NCBI GenBank assembly: GCA_003216595.1
Contig: QCIQ01000007.1
Coordinates: 1-64,000, forward strand
DNA length: 64,000 bases
From: Prochlorococcus sp. AG-402-M18
GTDB lineage: Bacteria > Cyanobacteriota > Cyanobacteriia > PCC-6307 > Cyanobiaceae
Reading direction: 5' to 3'
Shown here: in pieces, positions 19,082 through 27,815 of the stretch
Position numbering within the stretch: the first letter of the stretch is position 1
Layout: each line of letters begins with the position of its first letter
Made by a program: the position numbers and the translations under genes
Notes under the pieces: generated by a model
Told to the model about the DNA's origin: nothing
Databases searched by the model: none
Seen by the model: only the letters and a program-made list of their open reading frames with translations

Positions 19082-20344
19082 GTGAAAAATGCTCTTCTGA
19101 ATTTGAGTCTTTTGACATCTTCTGTATGGTCTCCAATACCTGGTGGTATTACTACCCCTGATGGTTTTTTAGCAGCTGGCATTTCGGCAGGATTGAAGCC
19201 TTCTGGGAAGAAAGATCTTGCTTTGCTATATGCACCTGATGGTGCTTGTTGCAGTGGGACATTTACTCAATCATTCACTCGTGCTTATTGCGTAGATCTA
19301 TGTATTGATCGAATCAAGGCATCTGAGGGAAAAATACGTGCTGTCGTTATCAACTCTGGACATGCAAATGCTTGTACAGGTAGTCGAGGCAAAATTGATA
19401 GTGAAATCATTACAAATGAGCTTGCTCAACGCTTGGGATTATCTAATGAAGAAGTTTTGATTTGTTCTACTGGTGTAATTGGTGAGCCAATACCTGTTGA
19501 AAGAGTAAAGAGTCATTTGGATCATCTTATAAAGAGTTTAGATAAGGAGGCATATTTGGATGCGGCTAATGCAATTCTTACAACAGATCTTCAGGTAAAG
19601 CAAATTGCATTTCAAGCAGTTTTAGGAGGTAGACAAATATCTATTGGAGGGATGGCTAAAGGTTCAGGAATGATTCATCCTTCAATGGCAACAATGTTGA
19701 GTTATATTACGTGTGATGTAGGTATTGATCATATTTTATGGTCGGATATGATTAAGCGAGTAGCAGAATCATCCTTTAATGCCATTACAGTTGATGGAGA
19801 TACAAGTACGAATGATACTTTTTTAGCTTTTTCTTCTGGACCAAAATTAGATCAAAGATACTTATCTACCCTTGAAGAGGGACTGCAATTAACAGCTCAA
19901 TACTTGGCTAAAGCAATTGCAAGGGACGGAGAAGGTGCTAATTGTTTGCTTGAGATAAAGGTTGAGGGGGCTCCAAGTGATTTGGCTGCTCATGCAATAG
20001 CTCGTACAGTTGCTTCATCCTCTTTGGTTAAAACAGCAGTTCATGGCTCCGACCCTAATTGGGGGAGAATTATTGCTGCACTTGGTCGTGCTGGTATTGC
20101 TTTTAATTTAAATCACGTTCAATTATGGATTGGACCTTATGAAATATTTTCTAATGGAGCACCTAAGGACTTTGATCGACAAATAGTGAGCAACTTTATG
20201 AAAGCAAGATTAACAGGGAAATATTTGGTCGATGATCTTATCAGTATAAGATTAAAGATAGGGACAGGAAAAGGTTCGGCTACTGCTTGGGGATGTGATT
20301 TGTCTGATCAATATGTTCGTATCAATGCCGATTATACAACGTAA
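19082..20344 (+). CDS. argJ: bifunctional ornithine acetyltransferase / N-acetylglutamate synthase
   Basis: Recycles the acetyl group from N-acetylornithine to glutamate in arginine synthesis. The proenzyme cleaves itself at the Ala-Thr bond in HPSMATMLSY, with the new N-terminal Thr as nucleophile; both halves are present. It starts at GTG 19082; an internal start near VWSPIPGG is possible. 420 residues is normal. It is the last core gene before the accessory region. Confidence 0.93.
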   Translation: MKNALLNLSLLTSSVWSPIPGGITTPDGFLAAGISAGLKPSGKKDLALLYAPDGACCSGTFTQSFTRAYCVDLCIDRIKASEGKIRAVVINSGHANACTGSRGKIDSEIITNELAQRLGLSNEEVLICSTGVIGEPIPVERVKSHLDHLIKSLDKEAYLDAANAILTTDLQVKQIAFQAVLGGRQISIGGMAKGSGMIHPSMATMLSYITCDVGIDHILWSDMIKRVAESSFNAITVDGDTSTNDTFLAFSSGPKLDQRYLSTLEEGLQLTAQYLAKAIARDGEGANCLLEIKVEGAPSDLAAHAIARTVASSSLVKTAVHGSDPNWGRIIAALGRAGIAFNLNHVQLWIGPYEIFSNGAPKDFDRQIVSNFMKARLTGKYLVDDLISIRLKIGTGKGSATAWGCDLSDQYVRINADYTT

Positions 20345-20474
20345 GCTGAGATCTATTGGTATAAAAGAGATTTAGGACTGTCAGATTTGATTGCTCACGC
20401 TTTGCTCACACATAATCCGCACATAGTTGGATTGATACAAAGTGATAGATTTCATTCCTTTCAGCATAGCTAAA

Positions 20475-20558
20475 GAGCAGCGGCGTATGGGGGTAAATGA
20501 GTAGTGGTTCTATGAATAATGAGAGTGAAGAAATTTGTGTTGGAAATCTAGGTGGTTA
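20475..20558 (-). repeat. dispersed 3'-flank repeat, copy A
   Basis: Shared with 23633-23718 and 26041-26120: ggggtaaatgag..gtggtt, then aataatgagagtgaagaaat and a final ..ctaggtggttaa that contains the stop codon of the adjacent minus-strand DUF4214 gene. On the coding strand it is the immediate 3' untranslated region. No strong hairpin was seen. Confidence 0.75.
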
Positions 20559-21713
20559 ACCAAAACCTGTCATCTCAGTAAAGAGCGCTTTGTTCTCTGC
20601 TGACTCTGCAAACCCTAGGAGCAACTCATATTTAGTTTCAACGCCGCTATTAAGTTGTCCAAGCCAATACTCATATCCTTCTTGGTCGTAATCTCTACCT
20701 AAGACATTCGTATAGAGAGTCTCTACATATTTAGGGTTAGAGACATTATCTCCATATCTCTCCTTGAATTCTGATGATGAAATGAATGAAGATGCAACGA
20801 CTCTTTCATCATTTTCTCCTGAACTATATTTACCAATCCAATACTTCAATCCATCTGAGTCAGGGAACCGTGCAAATGCAGCGTTATATAAGCGGAACAT
20901 CTTCCCAGAGTCTGTATTGAGTCCTGTTATTTGATCAAAGACACCTTTAATATCAACAATTGCACTAATACCATCGGATTTATCAGAGAAAATTAATTTA
21001 GGTATTCCAGTGATATCGTCGTAACCCAGATCCGGATCTATTCCACCACCACCTGAGTGATAGGTGTAACTTCCAAAACCATAGTCATAAGTATAAGTAT
21101 TGCTTTCCAAATCAGTTTTTATATGATAAATCCCATTCCCTTTATTATAAAATTTATAATTCCTAAATGATTCGCTATATGTTTTGACAATATCTACTTT
21201 TGATGCAGGTATTGTCTGATCTTCAAATTTAATAAATTCGAAATTTTTGAGAGTATCTGTTCCTTCAGATACCTCTGTAGGTTGTCCACTAAGTGTATAA
21301 GAATTTCCTGAGATTCCGTAACCAGACTTAGAGAATGTTCTTTCATCTGTAATTGTTAAAGTATCACCAGAAGATTCAACAGAGTAGTCATTAAACTTGC
21401 CTGAATAAATTGCAGTATCAGAACCACTTCCACCATCTAAAATATCATTATTAGCACCTCCAGTAATCAAATCATCTCCACCTAAACCATTGATTTCATC
21501 AAAATGCAGTCCACCAACTAACGTCTCACTATTATTATTCCCAGTCTGGTTATGAAAATAAGGTTTCCACCAAGTTCCAACATCACTGTAGATGTATTTT
21601 TCTGGATTTTGATGAATAGGGGAACTGTAATCAAATAAAAAATATCCATCAGAATCTTTGCTCTGATAACCTATACCAGCAAGTTCTATTGGTAATCCAT
21701 TCCATTTTGGCAT
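20556..21713 (-). CDS. DUF4214 protein with RTX-like calcium-binding segment, 385 aa
   Basis: Probable exported or surface protein. Residues about 60-95 hold glycine/aspartate nonapeptide-like repeats (GLGGDDLITGG, DILDGGSGSD), as in RTX proteins that bind calcium after type I secretion. A YSGKFNDYSV beta module follows at about 105-175, then a second small module ending in DKSDGISAIVDIKGVFDQITG, and a C-terminal DUF4214 domain (about 275-385) ending ENKALFTEMTGFG. No N-terminal signal peptide is visible, which fits type I export through a C-terminal signal. One of four genes in the window with this C-terminal module; the most compact one. Confidence 0.8.
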   Translation of the reverse strand: MPKWNGLPIELAGIGYQSKDSDGYFLFDYSSPIHQNPEKYIYSDVGTWWKPYFHNQTGNNNSETLVGGLHFDEINGLGGDDLITGGANNDILDGGSGSDTAIYSGKFNDYSVESSGDTLTITDERTFSKSGYGISGNSYTLSGQPTEVSEGTDTLKNFEFIKFEDQTIPASKVDIVKTYSESFRNYKFYNKGNGIYHIKTDLESNTYTYDYGFGSYTYHSGGGGIDPDLGYDDITGIPKLIFSDKSDGISAIVDIKGVFDQITGLNTDSGKMFRLYNAAFARFPDSDGLKYWIGKYSSGENDERVVASSFISSSEFKERYGDNVSNPKYVETLYTNVLGRDYDQEGYEYWLGQLNSGVETKYELLLGFAESAENKALFTEMTGFG

Positions 21714-21799
21714 ACACGTTTAATATCTTTGGTTGATTTATAAAGGTTACTATATTTAATTTATACAAGAACTAGATAAGCTATCTTTCTCGTCAATGA

Positions 21800-21928
21800 T
21801 TATTCATTATTGATTGATATCCCCATATCAAATGCTTTTACTTCCATTAGCTGCTTCTCTACCCAATCAAGAGTGTTGTGACTTGATTTCTTTGAGGTAG
21901 TAGGTTGTTGTTTCTTTTTCTCTTTCAT
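21800..21928 (-). CDS. small hypothetical protein, 42 aa
   Basis: A short frame beginning MKEKKKQQPTTSKKSS and ending in an acidic helix (LDWVEKQLMEVKAF). Basic front, amphipathic back; no family recognised. It follows the 22042-22311 frame on the same strand with a hairpin between them. The coding call rests on composition and on an intact ATG-to-TAA frame only. Confidence 0.45.
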   Translation of the reverse strand: MKEKKKQQPTTSKKSSHNTLDWVEKQLMEVKAFDMGISINNE

Positions 21929-21956
21929 TAGTAGTTGTTAGGTAAGTATCAATAGG

Positions 21957-21995
21957 GATGATCCAGATCGTCATTCAGGGACGATAGAGATCATC
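21957..21995. other. imperfect inverted repeat
   Basis: Arms GATGATC-cag-ATCGTC and GACGAT-aga-GATCATC form 13 pairs around a 3-nt internal mismatch with a 7-nt loop. No T-run follows on either strand, so it is more likely a processing or binding site than a terminator. Confidence 0.5.
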
Positions 21996-22041
21996 ATGAT
22001 TGAAGAGTTAATAGTTGGTTGGGAGAGATAAAAGAAAGTAC

Positions 22042-22311
22042 TCACAGGATGTCCATTAAGGGGACATCAATAGAGGTAATTGTTGTCTTAGTTGTCTTCC
22101 CTTTCTCCGTTATAGGGGTGTCATGTCCAAGAAGCATATCTATGACTAGCTTTCTTGTTTTGTGAGTTTTCTCTTTCTCCGTTATACATGTGTTATGTCC
22201 AAAAACCATTTCTATGACTAGCTTTCTTGCTTTGTGAGTTTTGTCTTCCTCCTTTATAGAGTGGCTATCGAAAGATCTGTTGGTATGACAGGGGTGTTGG
22301 GGGGAGCGCAT
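22042..22311 (-). CDS. hypothetical repeat-containing protein, 89 aa
   Basis: Not recognised. The middle consists of two and a bit copies of a 24-residue unit (KTHKARKLVIEMVFGHNTCITEKE and its variant), encoded by a 72-bp tandem DNA repeat. The unit mixes a basic stretch with a hydrophobic one and could form a short strand-helix pair. The end of the frame overlaps a perfect 7-bp hairpin (GATGTCC/GGACATC, 22048-22068). Whether the frame is translated is uncertain, although substitutions between the copies keep the reading frame open. Confidence 0.4.
   Translation of the reverse strand: MRSPQHPCHTNRSFDSHSIKEEDKTHKARKLVIEMVFGHNTCITEKEKTHKTRKLVIDMLLGHDTPITEKGKTTKTTITSIDVPLMDIL
22101..22258. repeat. 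72-bp tandem repeat
   Basis: ctttctccgttata begins at 22101 and 22173, and a related cttcctcctttata at 22245, giving two full units and a partial third. Between units ctagctttcttg is conserved. The period is a multiple of three (24 codons). Confidence 0.8.
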
Positions 22312-22425
22312 TGCTCTTCTCTCTTATACACGACGGATCGCCCTAAACGTAGTCAGAGAGATGGATTTGGAGAACAAGTAATTGATGAGAGTGAAGAGTT
22401 TTTTTTTAGATTCTGTTGAATTTAA

Positions 22426-22875
22426 TTATGCAACTTTTTCCTCTTCCTCGTTAATCACTTCAACGACTTCTGGACTGAATGAAGCAAGTGCGTCGTCGTC
22501 ATCATCTTCTTCATGTGTTACCTCTACTGGTTGCTCCTTGATTTCATTAATTGACTGGACTACATTTAATATCTGCTCATCTTTCTTTGATACAGTCTTT
22601 TCCATAGGGGTTCTTTCTCTCTCTTCAGGTGAAATAGAGGTACTGATTAAGATCCCTATTAGATTTTTAAGAGATAAGAAAAACTTTTTGCAACTATCAA
22701 ATAAATTGCTCAGTTCTTCTCTAATTATCTTTTGAGAATCTTTTTTTATAAAGTAAGTTGTGACAGTCCATCCAGTAAGTATTATTAAAAATAAACCTAT
22801 GGATATCGTAATAAGATTTGGCATTATTAAAAGATAGAGTGTACTAGTTATATCGATTTTTTGTAGGTATTTCAA
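22426..22875 (-). CDS. membrane-anchored protein with acidic tail, up to 149 aa
   Basis: One hydrophobic helix (about residues 19-40), an amphipathic segment (KIIREELSNLFDSCKKFFLSLKNLIGIL), then a disordered acidic C-terminus with EEDDDDDALASFSPEVVEV. An internal ATG at 22824 (MPNLITISIG) sits just before the helix and may be the true start, giving 132 residues. The helix plus amphipathic segment resembles the 90-residue product at 35129, so the two look like distant paralogues. Function unknown. Confidence 0.6.
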   Translation of the reverse strand: MKYLQKIDITSTLYLLIMPNLITISIGLFLIILTGWTVTTYFIKKDSQKIIREELSNLFDSCKKFFLSLKNLIGILISTSISPEERERTPMEKTVSKKDEQILNVVQSINEIKEQPVEVTHEEDDDDDALASFSPEVVEVINEEEEKVA

Positions 22876-23018
22876 GTTGGAGAAAATTTCTTAAAGCCGC
22901 AAGAATGAATTTTAGAGGTTTTTACTTCAATAGTTGTTTCATAGTGTTTTCATCAGTATTCATTAGCTGGCTTTATGTTCATATGTACGATATATAAGTT
23001 TAGTAGAAGATATTAAAG

Positions 23019-23534
23019 ATGCCTGTTATTACTTATCTGAAGAGTAAGCAAAAGAAAATTCAATCCAAATATCATCGAGTTACAAAACGATTTGAATCCC
23101 AATATGAGTTAATTCATCGGAAGCTAGTATCAAGGTTTCATAGAGAACCAACCGAAACAGAGCTCATTCGCTATAAAATTAATAATTTAATAACTCAATC
23201 TAAAAATTCTATTGAAGGCAAAATTAATTCATCAAAATTCATACCTGCCTTTTCAAGAAAGTCTACTAAAAATAATGATATGTTTTATCCAGACATTATA
23301 GATTGGTTTCAGGGTAGATTTTCAGGACAAACAATTAGAATAATTGTAAGAGAAGGAAAAATAATTGAGAAGATTTTTGTGTCTCCTAAAGGCAATAAAA
23401 TTTCTGTAAAGAGAAGTAAATTAGAATTGCGGATTAGATCAATACCGACTATTCAAATTAAGTTGAGGTTAAGGATGAGGTCAATGCCGATTATGCAATG
23501 TAACTTAAGATCGGTTCAAATCAAAGGGATTTGA
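23019..23534 (+). CDS. hypothetical basic protein, 171 aa
   Basis: Very basic, Lys/Arg-rich soluble protein without known domain. The N-terminal half is helical (KQKKIQSKYHRVTKRFESQYE), and residues about 88-130 look like a small beta domain (IIDWFQGRFSGQTIRIIVREG). The last 40 residues are a 14-residue tandem repeat (RIRSIPTIQIKL / RMRSMPIMQCNL) from a 42-bp DNA duplication. It is the only sizeable plus-strand gene among the minus-strand DUF4214 genes. A nucleic-acid-binding role is conceivable from charge only. Confidence 0.6.
   Translation: MPVITYLKSKQKKIQSKYHRVTKRFESQYELIHRKLVSRFHREPTETELIRYKINNLITQSKNSIEGKINSSKFIPAFSRKSTKNNDMFYPDIIDWFQGRFSGQTIRIIVREGKIIEKIFVSPKGNKISVKRSKLELRIRSIPTIQIKLRLRMRSMPIMQCNLRSVQIKGI
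23421..23504. repeat. 42-bp tandem duplication at gene 3' end
   Basis: Units 23421-23462 and 23463-23504 share the pattern tta/g..agatcaataccgact..attcaa. They encode 14-residue repeats and have diverged by several substitutions without breaking the frame. Confidence 0.6.
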
Positions 23535-23632
23535 GACTGCTTGTTTTAGGTGTTTCTTCAGTTCTACTACTTTATACGCACATAGTTAAATCTGTTTAGG
23601 GAGATAGATATGTTTTCTATTTAGATAACTAA

Positions 23633-23718
23633 AAGAGTAGCGGTGCATAGGGGTAAATGAGTGGTGGTTGTATCAATAATGAGAGTGAAGAAATTTGTGG
23701 TGGATTTCTAAGTGGTTA
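23633..23718 (-). repeat. dispersed 3'-flank repeat, copy B
   Basis: Nearly the same as copies A and C over gtggttgtat..aataatgagagtgaagaaatttg. Similarity to copy D (29131-29275) extends further upstream, to about 23537 (gcacatagttaaatctgttta versus gcatatagttatatctgttta). Confidence 0.75.
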
Positions 23719-25983
23719 AGCGAAACCCGTCATCTCAGTAAAGAGCGCTTTGTTTTCTGCTGACTCTGCAAACCCTAGGAGCGCTTCATAGCGTGTTTCA
23801 ACTCCGCTGCTGAGATTTCCTACCCAGTAGTTAAGTCCTTCGATATCAGCGTCTCTTCCAAGCACATTCTTATAGAGATTGTTGACGTATGTCTCATCGC
23901 TGACATTGCTCCCATACTTCTCAATGAACTCTTCAGAACCTAAGAATGATTGAGCTACTACACGTCTACTATTTCGCCCTGAACTAAACTGATCAATCCA
24001 GTACTTCAATCCATCAGCATCAGGGAAACGAGCGAAGGCAGCGTTATAGAGACGGAACATTTCACCTGAGTCAGTGTTTAAACCTGTAACAGCATCAAAA
24101 GTATCTTTGAGTTCGGAAATATGAATAGTCTTATCTGAAAAAGCTAGATTTCCAGGTGCATTGTCTGTATATTGCCAAAGTGCTTTTCCTATAAAATTAT
24201 CACCGGAACCTAGATTAGTGTTCTTTACTCTTAATTCAAAAACGCCATTTGGGATACCCAAAACTTCAAGGCTAAGAGATTTACGATTAATAAATTTATA
24301 ATCATTAAATTTTCCAGGATAAATAACAGACTGAGTTGGATCTGCTTGATTAGATATATTTTCGTTATTTAATGATCCATTCGTTTCCTCTGGATCATTC
24401 GTAGTGTTGTTTGTGTCACTAGTGAGATCAAAAGAAGTAGAAGCATTATTTTGATTTACTACCTTAGGATCAAAAAATTCCCATTGATTTGTATGTGGAG
24501 TCACAAATCTTTCAACACCACCGGTTATATCACCAGTTGCATTAAGCATATTATTGTGACTTCCTGATCCCCAAGAATAAATTGAGCCATCAGCTTTTAT
24601 CCCTGCAAATGCTGTGTCTGTAGATTCAATTTCAGTAAAATTAGACTTTAATTGACTCTGATGTGTAGACGTATTGTTATGCTGCTTGGCTCCCCATTCA
24701 ACTATTGAACCGTCCGTTTTGAGTGCTGCAAATCCATATTGACTAGAAACTATTTTTTTTACATCTTTTAGTGGACCTCTTATTAGATTCTTATCATTTT
24801 CATCTCTTTTGTTTGTTGCTATTTGATTATCTGTTTCAAGCAATATAGATCCAATCTCTCCTGTATCTCCTTTTTCAGTGTCCCCCCATGTCAACACTTT
24901 ACCGTCACTTGTAAGGCCTGCAAAAGCTTGCCTCTCACTATGTCGAGCATAGCTTCCAGTTGCTACGATTGATACTATATTTATTAGATTATCTGGAGGA
25001 AGATATCTATAAGTTCCTCTCGAATAATAAAAATTATTGTATTGTTCTTCTGTTTCGTAAGATTCTCTTTTCTTACGTATTGCATGTCCCCAAGGTATTA
25101 CAGTTCCATCTTTATTTAAAGCAGCAAATGCACCATAAGTGCTATAAATATGTTCGATGTTATTCCCATTAAGATTTTCTGTACCTTCATAAACATGAGG
25201 TGGCTCTATATCACCCCAAGATATAACTTCTCCATTATCTTTTATAGCAACAAAAGAATTATGTCCAGGAAAAATATTTATTACTCCATTTTTTAATTTA
25301 TCTTTTACTTCCTCATATGCATAGATATATTTAGAAGTGCTATCTTTTGAGCGATAAAAGCTTGCAGAACCATCATTATGTATCATCGCAAAGTCTTTTG
25401 AATTTGGTATAATTTTTTTTACATTTGTTCCTATGATTTCAATATCAGGAGGTTTATTTAATGAATCATCTGTTTGATGAAATCTTCCAAAGAATATCGC
25501 TGTATTATCATTTTTTAATGCTGCAAAACTATTACTGCTAGAAACTATTGTTGAAACTTCTTTATCTAGTAATGAATTTAAATCCCACTTCGTACTGTGG
25601 TCATAAGTTAAATTATATGCTAAGCCCCAGGCTACAACTGATCCGTCATTTTTTAATGCTGCAAAAGATGAATCAGTTGCCGAAATATCAATTACATTGC
25701 CTGATAACAACTCACTAACTGATCTACTATCACCTCCTCTTCCATTTCCACCCCAAGTAACTACTGATCCATCATTTTTTAGTGCTGCCCATGCGATACT
25801 TGTTGTAAAAATCTGATTGACTTCAGTTTTTAGATCAGATTTAACTTCATTGAATGTAGACAGCGTGGTTTGTAAGCTTGGCCATGTAACAATAGATCCA
25901 TCATTCTTATGAACTACAAAAGCACCAGCTCTGGTCTCTTTAACTGTTTTACTAGGATATACAACTTGAATTGAAGTGGACAT
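23716..25983 (-). CDS. RCC1-repeat propeller fused to DUF4214, 755 aa
   Basis: Residues about 20-490 contain roughly ten RCC1-type blades with the pattern AALKNDGSVVTWG (also VAIKDNGEVISWG, AGIKADGSIYSWG), enough for a beta-propeller. A Ser/Asn/Thr linker follows (about 505-550), then the YPGKFNDYKF beta module and the C-terminal DUF4214 domain (about 640-755) ending ENKALFTEMTGFA. The C-terminal quarter is about 90 percent identical by eye at DNA level with that of the 26118 gene, showing recent duplication or gene conversion. No signal peptide. Probably exported; the propeller may bind a surface, glycan or protein, but no ligand can be inferred. Confidence 0.8.
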   Translation of the reverse strand: MSTSIQVVYPSKTVKETRAGAFVVHKNDGSIVTWPSLQTTLSTFNEVKSDLKTEVNQIFTTSIAWAALKNDGSVVTWGGNGRGGDSRSVSELLSGNVIDISATDSSFAALKNDGSVVAWGLAYNLTYDHSTKWDLNSLLDKEVSTIVSSSNSFAALKNDNTAIFFGRFHQTDDSLNKPPDIEIIGTNVKKIIPNSKDFAMIHNDGSASFYRSKDSTSKYIYAYEEVKDKLKNGVINIFPGHNSFVAIKDNGEVISWGDIEPPHVYEGTENLNGNNIEHIYSTYGAFAALNKDGTVIPWGHAIRKKRESYETEEQYNNFYYSRGTYRYLPPDNLINIVSIVATGSYARHSERQAFAGLTSDGKVLTWGDTEKGDTGEIGSILLETDNQIATNKRDENDKNLIRGPLKDVKKIVSSQYGFAALKTDGSIVEWGAKQHNNTSTHQSQLKSNFTEIESTDTAFAGIKADGSIYSWGSGSHNNMLNATGDITGGVERFVTPHTNQWEFFDPKVVNQNNASTSFDLTSDTNNTTNDPEETNGSLNNENISNQADPTQSVIYPGKFNDYKFINRKSLSLEVLGIPNGVFELRVKNTNLGSGDNFIGKALWQYTDNAPGNLAFSDKTIHISELKDTFDAVTGLNTDSGEMFRLYNAAFARFPDADGLKYWIDQFSSGRNSRRVVAQSFLGSEEFIEKYGSNVSDETYVNNLYKNVLGRDADIEGLNYWVGNLSSGVETRYEALLGFAESAENKALFTEMTGFA

Positions 25984-26040
25984 ATTTTTTTGACCGCGAA
26001 CCCCGTTTTTGAGCTTAGATAGTATAGCTATTGTATATCA

Positions 26041-26120
26041 AGTGCCGAATGGGGGGGAATGAGTTGTGGTTCTATAAATAATGAGAGTGAAGAAATTTGT
26101 GGTGGATTTCTAAGTGGTTA
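26041..26120 (-). repeat. dispersed 3'-flank repeat, copy C
   Basis: gggggggaatgagttgtggt, then aataatgagagtgaagaaat and ggtggatttctaagtggtta, matching copy B almost base for base in its right half. It ends in the stop codon of the adjacent DUF4214 gene. Confidence 0.75.
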
Positions 26121-27815
26121 ACCAAAACCTGTCATCTCAGTAAAGAGCGCTTTGTTTTCTGCTGACTCTGCAAACCCTAGGAGCGCTTCATAGCGGGTTT
26201 CAACTCCACTGCTGAGGTTTCCTACCCAGTAGTTAAGTCCTGCAGTGTCAGCGTCTCTCCCAAGGACATTCTTATAGAGATTATTCACATACGTCTCATC
26301 ACTTACATTGCTTCCATACTTCTCAGTGAATTCTGCAGAACCTAAAAATGATTGAGCAACTACACGTCTAGTATTTTTCCCAGAGCTAAATTGATCAATC
26401 CAGTACTTCAATCCATCAGCATCAGGGAAGCGAGCGAAGGCAGCGTTATAGAGACGGAACATCTCACCTGAGTCTGTGTTTAAACCAGTTACTTGATCAA
26501 ATGTACCTTTGATATCATTAGTTACATTCAAACTCTTGTCATTAAACTGAATCGTGCTCAATCCTGTAATTTCATCGACAGTATCTTTCGTTTGACCAAA
26601 TCCAAAACGATTATCAGCTAACTTGTAAAAATTATTATCATAACTATTAGATGTAGCTTTCCAATCGTAATCAACTATCTCAAAACAATTAAGTGGCAGC
26701 TTTCTATAATGAGTATCTTGAATATCTATAAATGCTGCAAGGTGTCCATTCACGTATGAAGGTACAGAACCTCCCCATGGTCCAACGTACTGTTCTGTAC
26801 CGTTCACATTTAATATAAGTTTACCTGCCTCATTGAAAATTAAATTAGAAGATGAATTCATATGCAATACATCTTCAGTCTCAAAAGGACCTAAATCCTC
26901 CGACGCTTGTATGAGATCGATTACTACATCTTTACCATCATTTTTCACCCATGCACTTGTTAAAGCTTTCTCTTCACTTGTAGGGTAACCATCTCCATAT
27001 GGGCTAAATAATTTTCTAGATAACAATATTTTATCTCCTTCCTCTGGATTAAAATTCGCAACCGATGCATTTAAATAATCAAAATTCTTAAAAATAGTTC
27101 CTTGTCCATCCGAACTTTCCTCAAATGTATGAGCCGCATCTGCTCCTGTATAGCAACCTTTTCTATTTAGAATAAAATAATCCTTTCTCCCGTTTTCTCC
27201 TATTAATAAATCCTCATTTAATTTTGTATTATGATATTTTTCAGTTTCTAATTGTGCATTATTTGTACCTAGTATGGATTGAATAGCTAATTGATCATTA
27301 ACCGTTGTTGAAATCACTCTTCCCGCTTTTAGTTGACCAACTAAATTGCCGGACATAATTGAATCATTAAAAGTATAATTTGCATCCAAAGAATCACCAT
27401 TTGGAAATGATAAACCTAGAGATTTAAGAATTACTCTTGAAACTTCACATTGTGCACTAACTCCGCCATATGAATTAGTTTTATGTGGCGTTTGGTAGTT
27501 GAACTTCTTGTTATCAGTTTCAATAATTCTCTTTGATAAATCATCAGTTTTTTCCCATTCCTCTTCACTGACTATTTCTAAAGTATAATGAATATCTGAT
27601 GAAGTTTGATCTGTTAATTTAAAGTCTATGCCTGAGAGATTGGTAATATGTTTAAAAGTTCTCTGAAACCAATTAGACTCAATATCACTATGATTTGAGG
27701 AAAGAGAATAATTGATTGATTTGTCTTCTGAAATTGTCTTTATATAAGCTCTCTGACTAGAATTAGAATTATTTAATAAAAAATTAATACCCGAATCAGA
27801 CATCTGTAAAATCAT
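26118..27815 (-). CDS. DUF4214 protein with degenerate metzincin-like domain, 565 aa
   Basis: The N-terminal 190 residues follow the layout of a serralysin-type (M10) peptidase: ITNLSGIDFKLTDQ near 57-70, a zinc-site region R127-V-I-L-K-S-L-G-L-S-F-P138 where the family has HExxHxxGxxHP, a Met-turn-like S152-I-M-S155, and NDQLAIQSILGTN at 173-185 as in the closing helix. All three zinc histidines and the catalytic Glu are absent, so it should be inactive. A beta-rich middle and the common C-terminal DUF4214 domain (about 450-565) follow. MSDSG (residue 5) may be the true start. Probably exported; the dead protease fold could be a binding domain. Confidence 0.7.
   Translation of the reverse strand: MILQMSDSGINFLLNNSNSSQRAYIKTISEDKSINYSLSSNHSDIESNWFQRTFKHITNLSGIDFKLTDQTSSDIHYTLEIVSEEEWEKTDDLSKRIIETDNKKFNYQTPHKTNSYGGVSAQCEVSRVILKSLGLSFPNGDSLDANYTFNDSIMSGNLVGQLKAGRVISTTVNDQLAIQSILGTNNAQLETEKYHNTKLNEDLLIGENGRKDYFILNRKGCYTGADAAHTFEESSDGQGTIFKNFDYLNASVANFNPEEGDKILLSRKLFSPYGDGYPTSEEKALTSAWVKNDGKDVVIDLIQASEDLGPFETEDVLHMNSSSNLIFNEAGKLILNVNGTEQYVGPWGGSVPSYVNGHLAAFIDIQDTHYRKLPLNCFEIVDYDWKATSNSYDNNFYKLADNRFGFGQTKDTVDEITGLSTIQFNDKSLNVTNDIKGTFDQVTGLNTDSGEMFRLYNAAFARFPDADGLKYWIDQFSSGKNTRRVVAQSFLGSAEFTEKYGSNVSDETYVNNLYKNVLGRDADTAGLNYWVGNLSSGVETRYEALLGFAESAENKALFTEMTGFG

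Noticed and set aside
22234-22735. Two plus-strand frames (61 and 117 codons)
   Set aside because: They are the reverse of the 89-residue and acidic-tail minus-strand genes; serine-rich pattern comes from the opposite strand's Asp/Glu codons.
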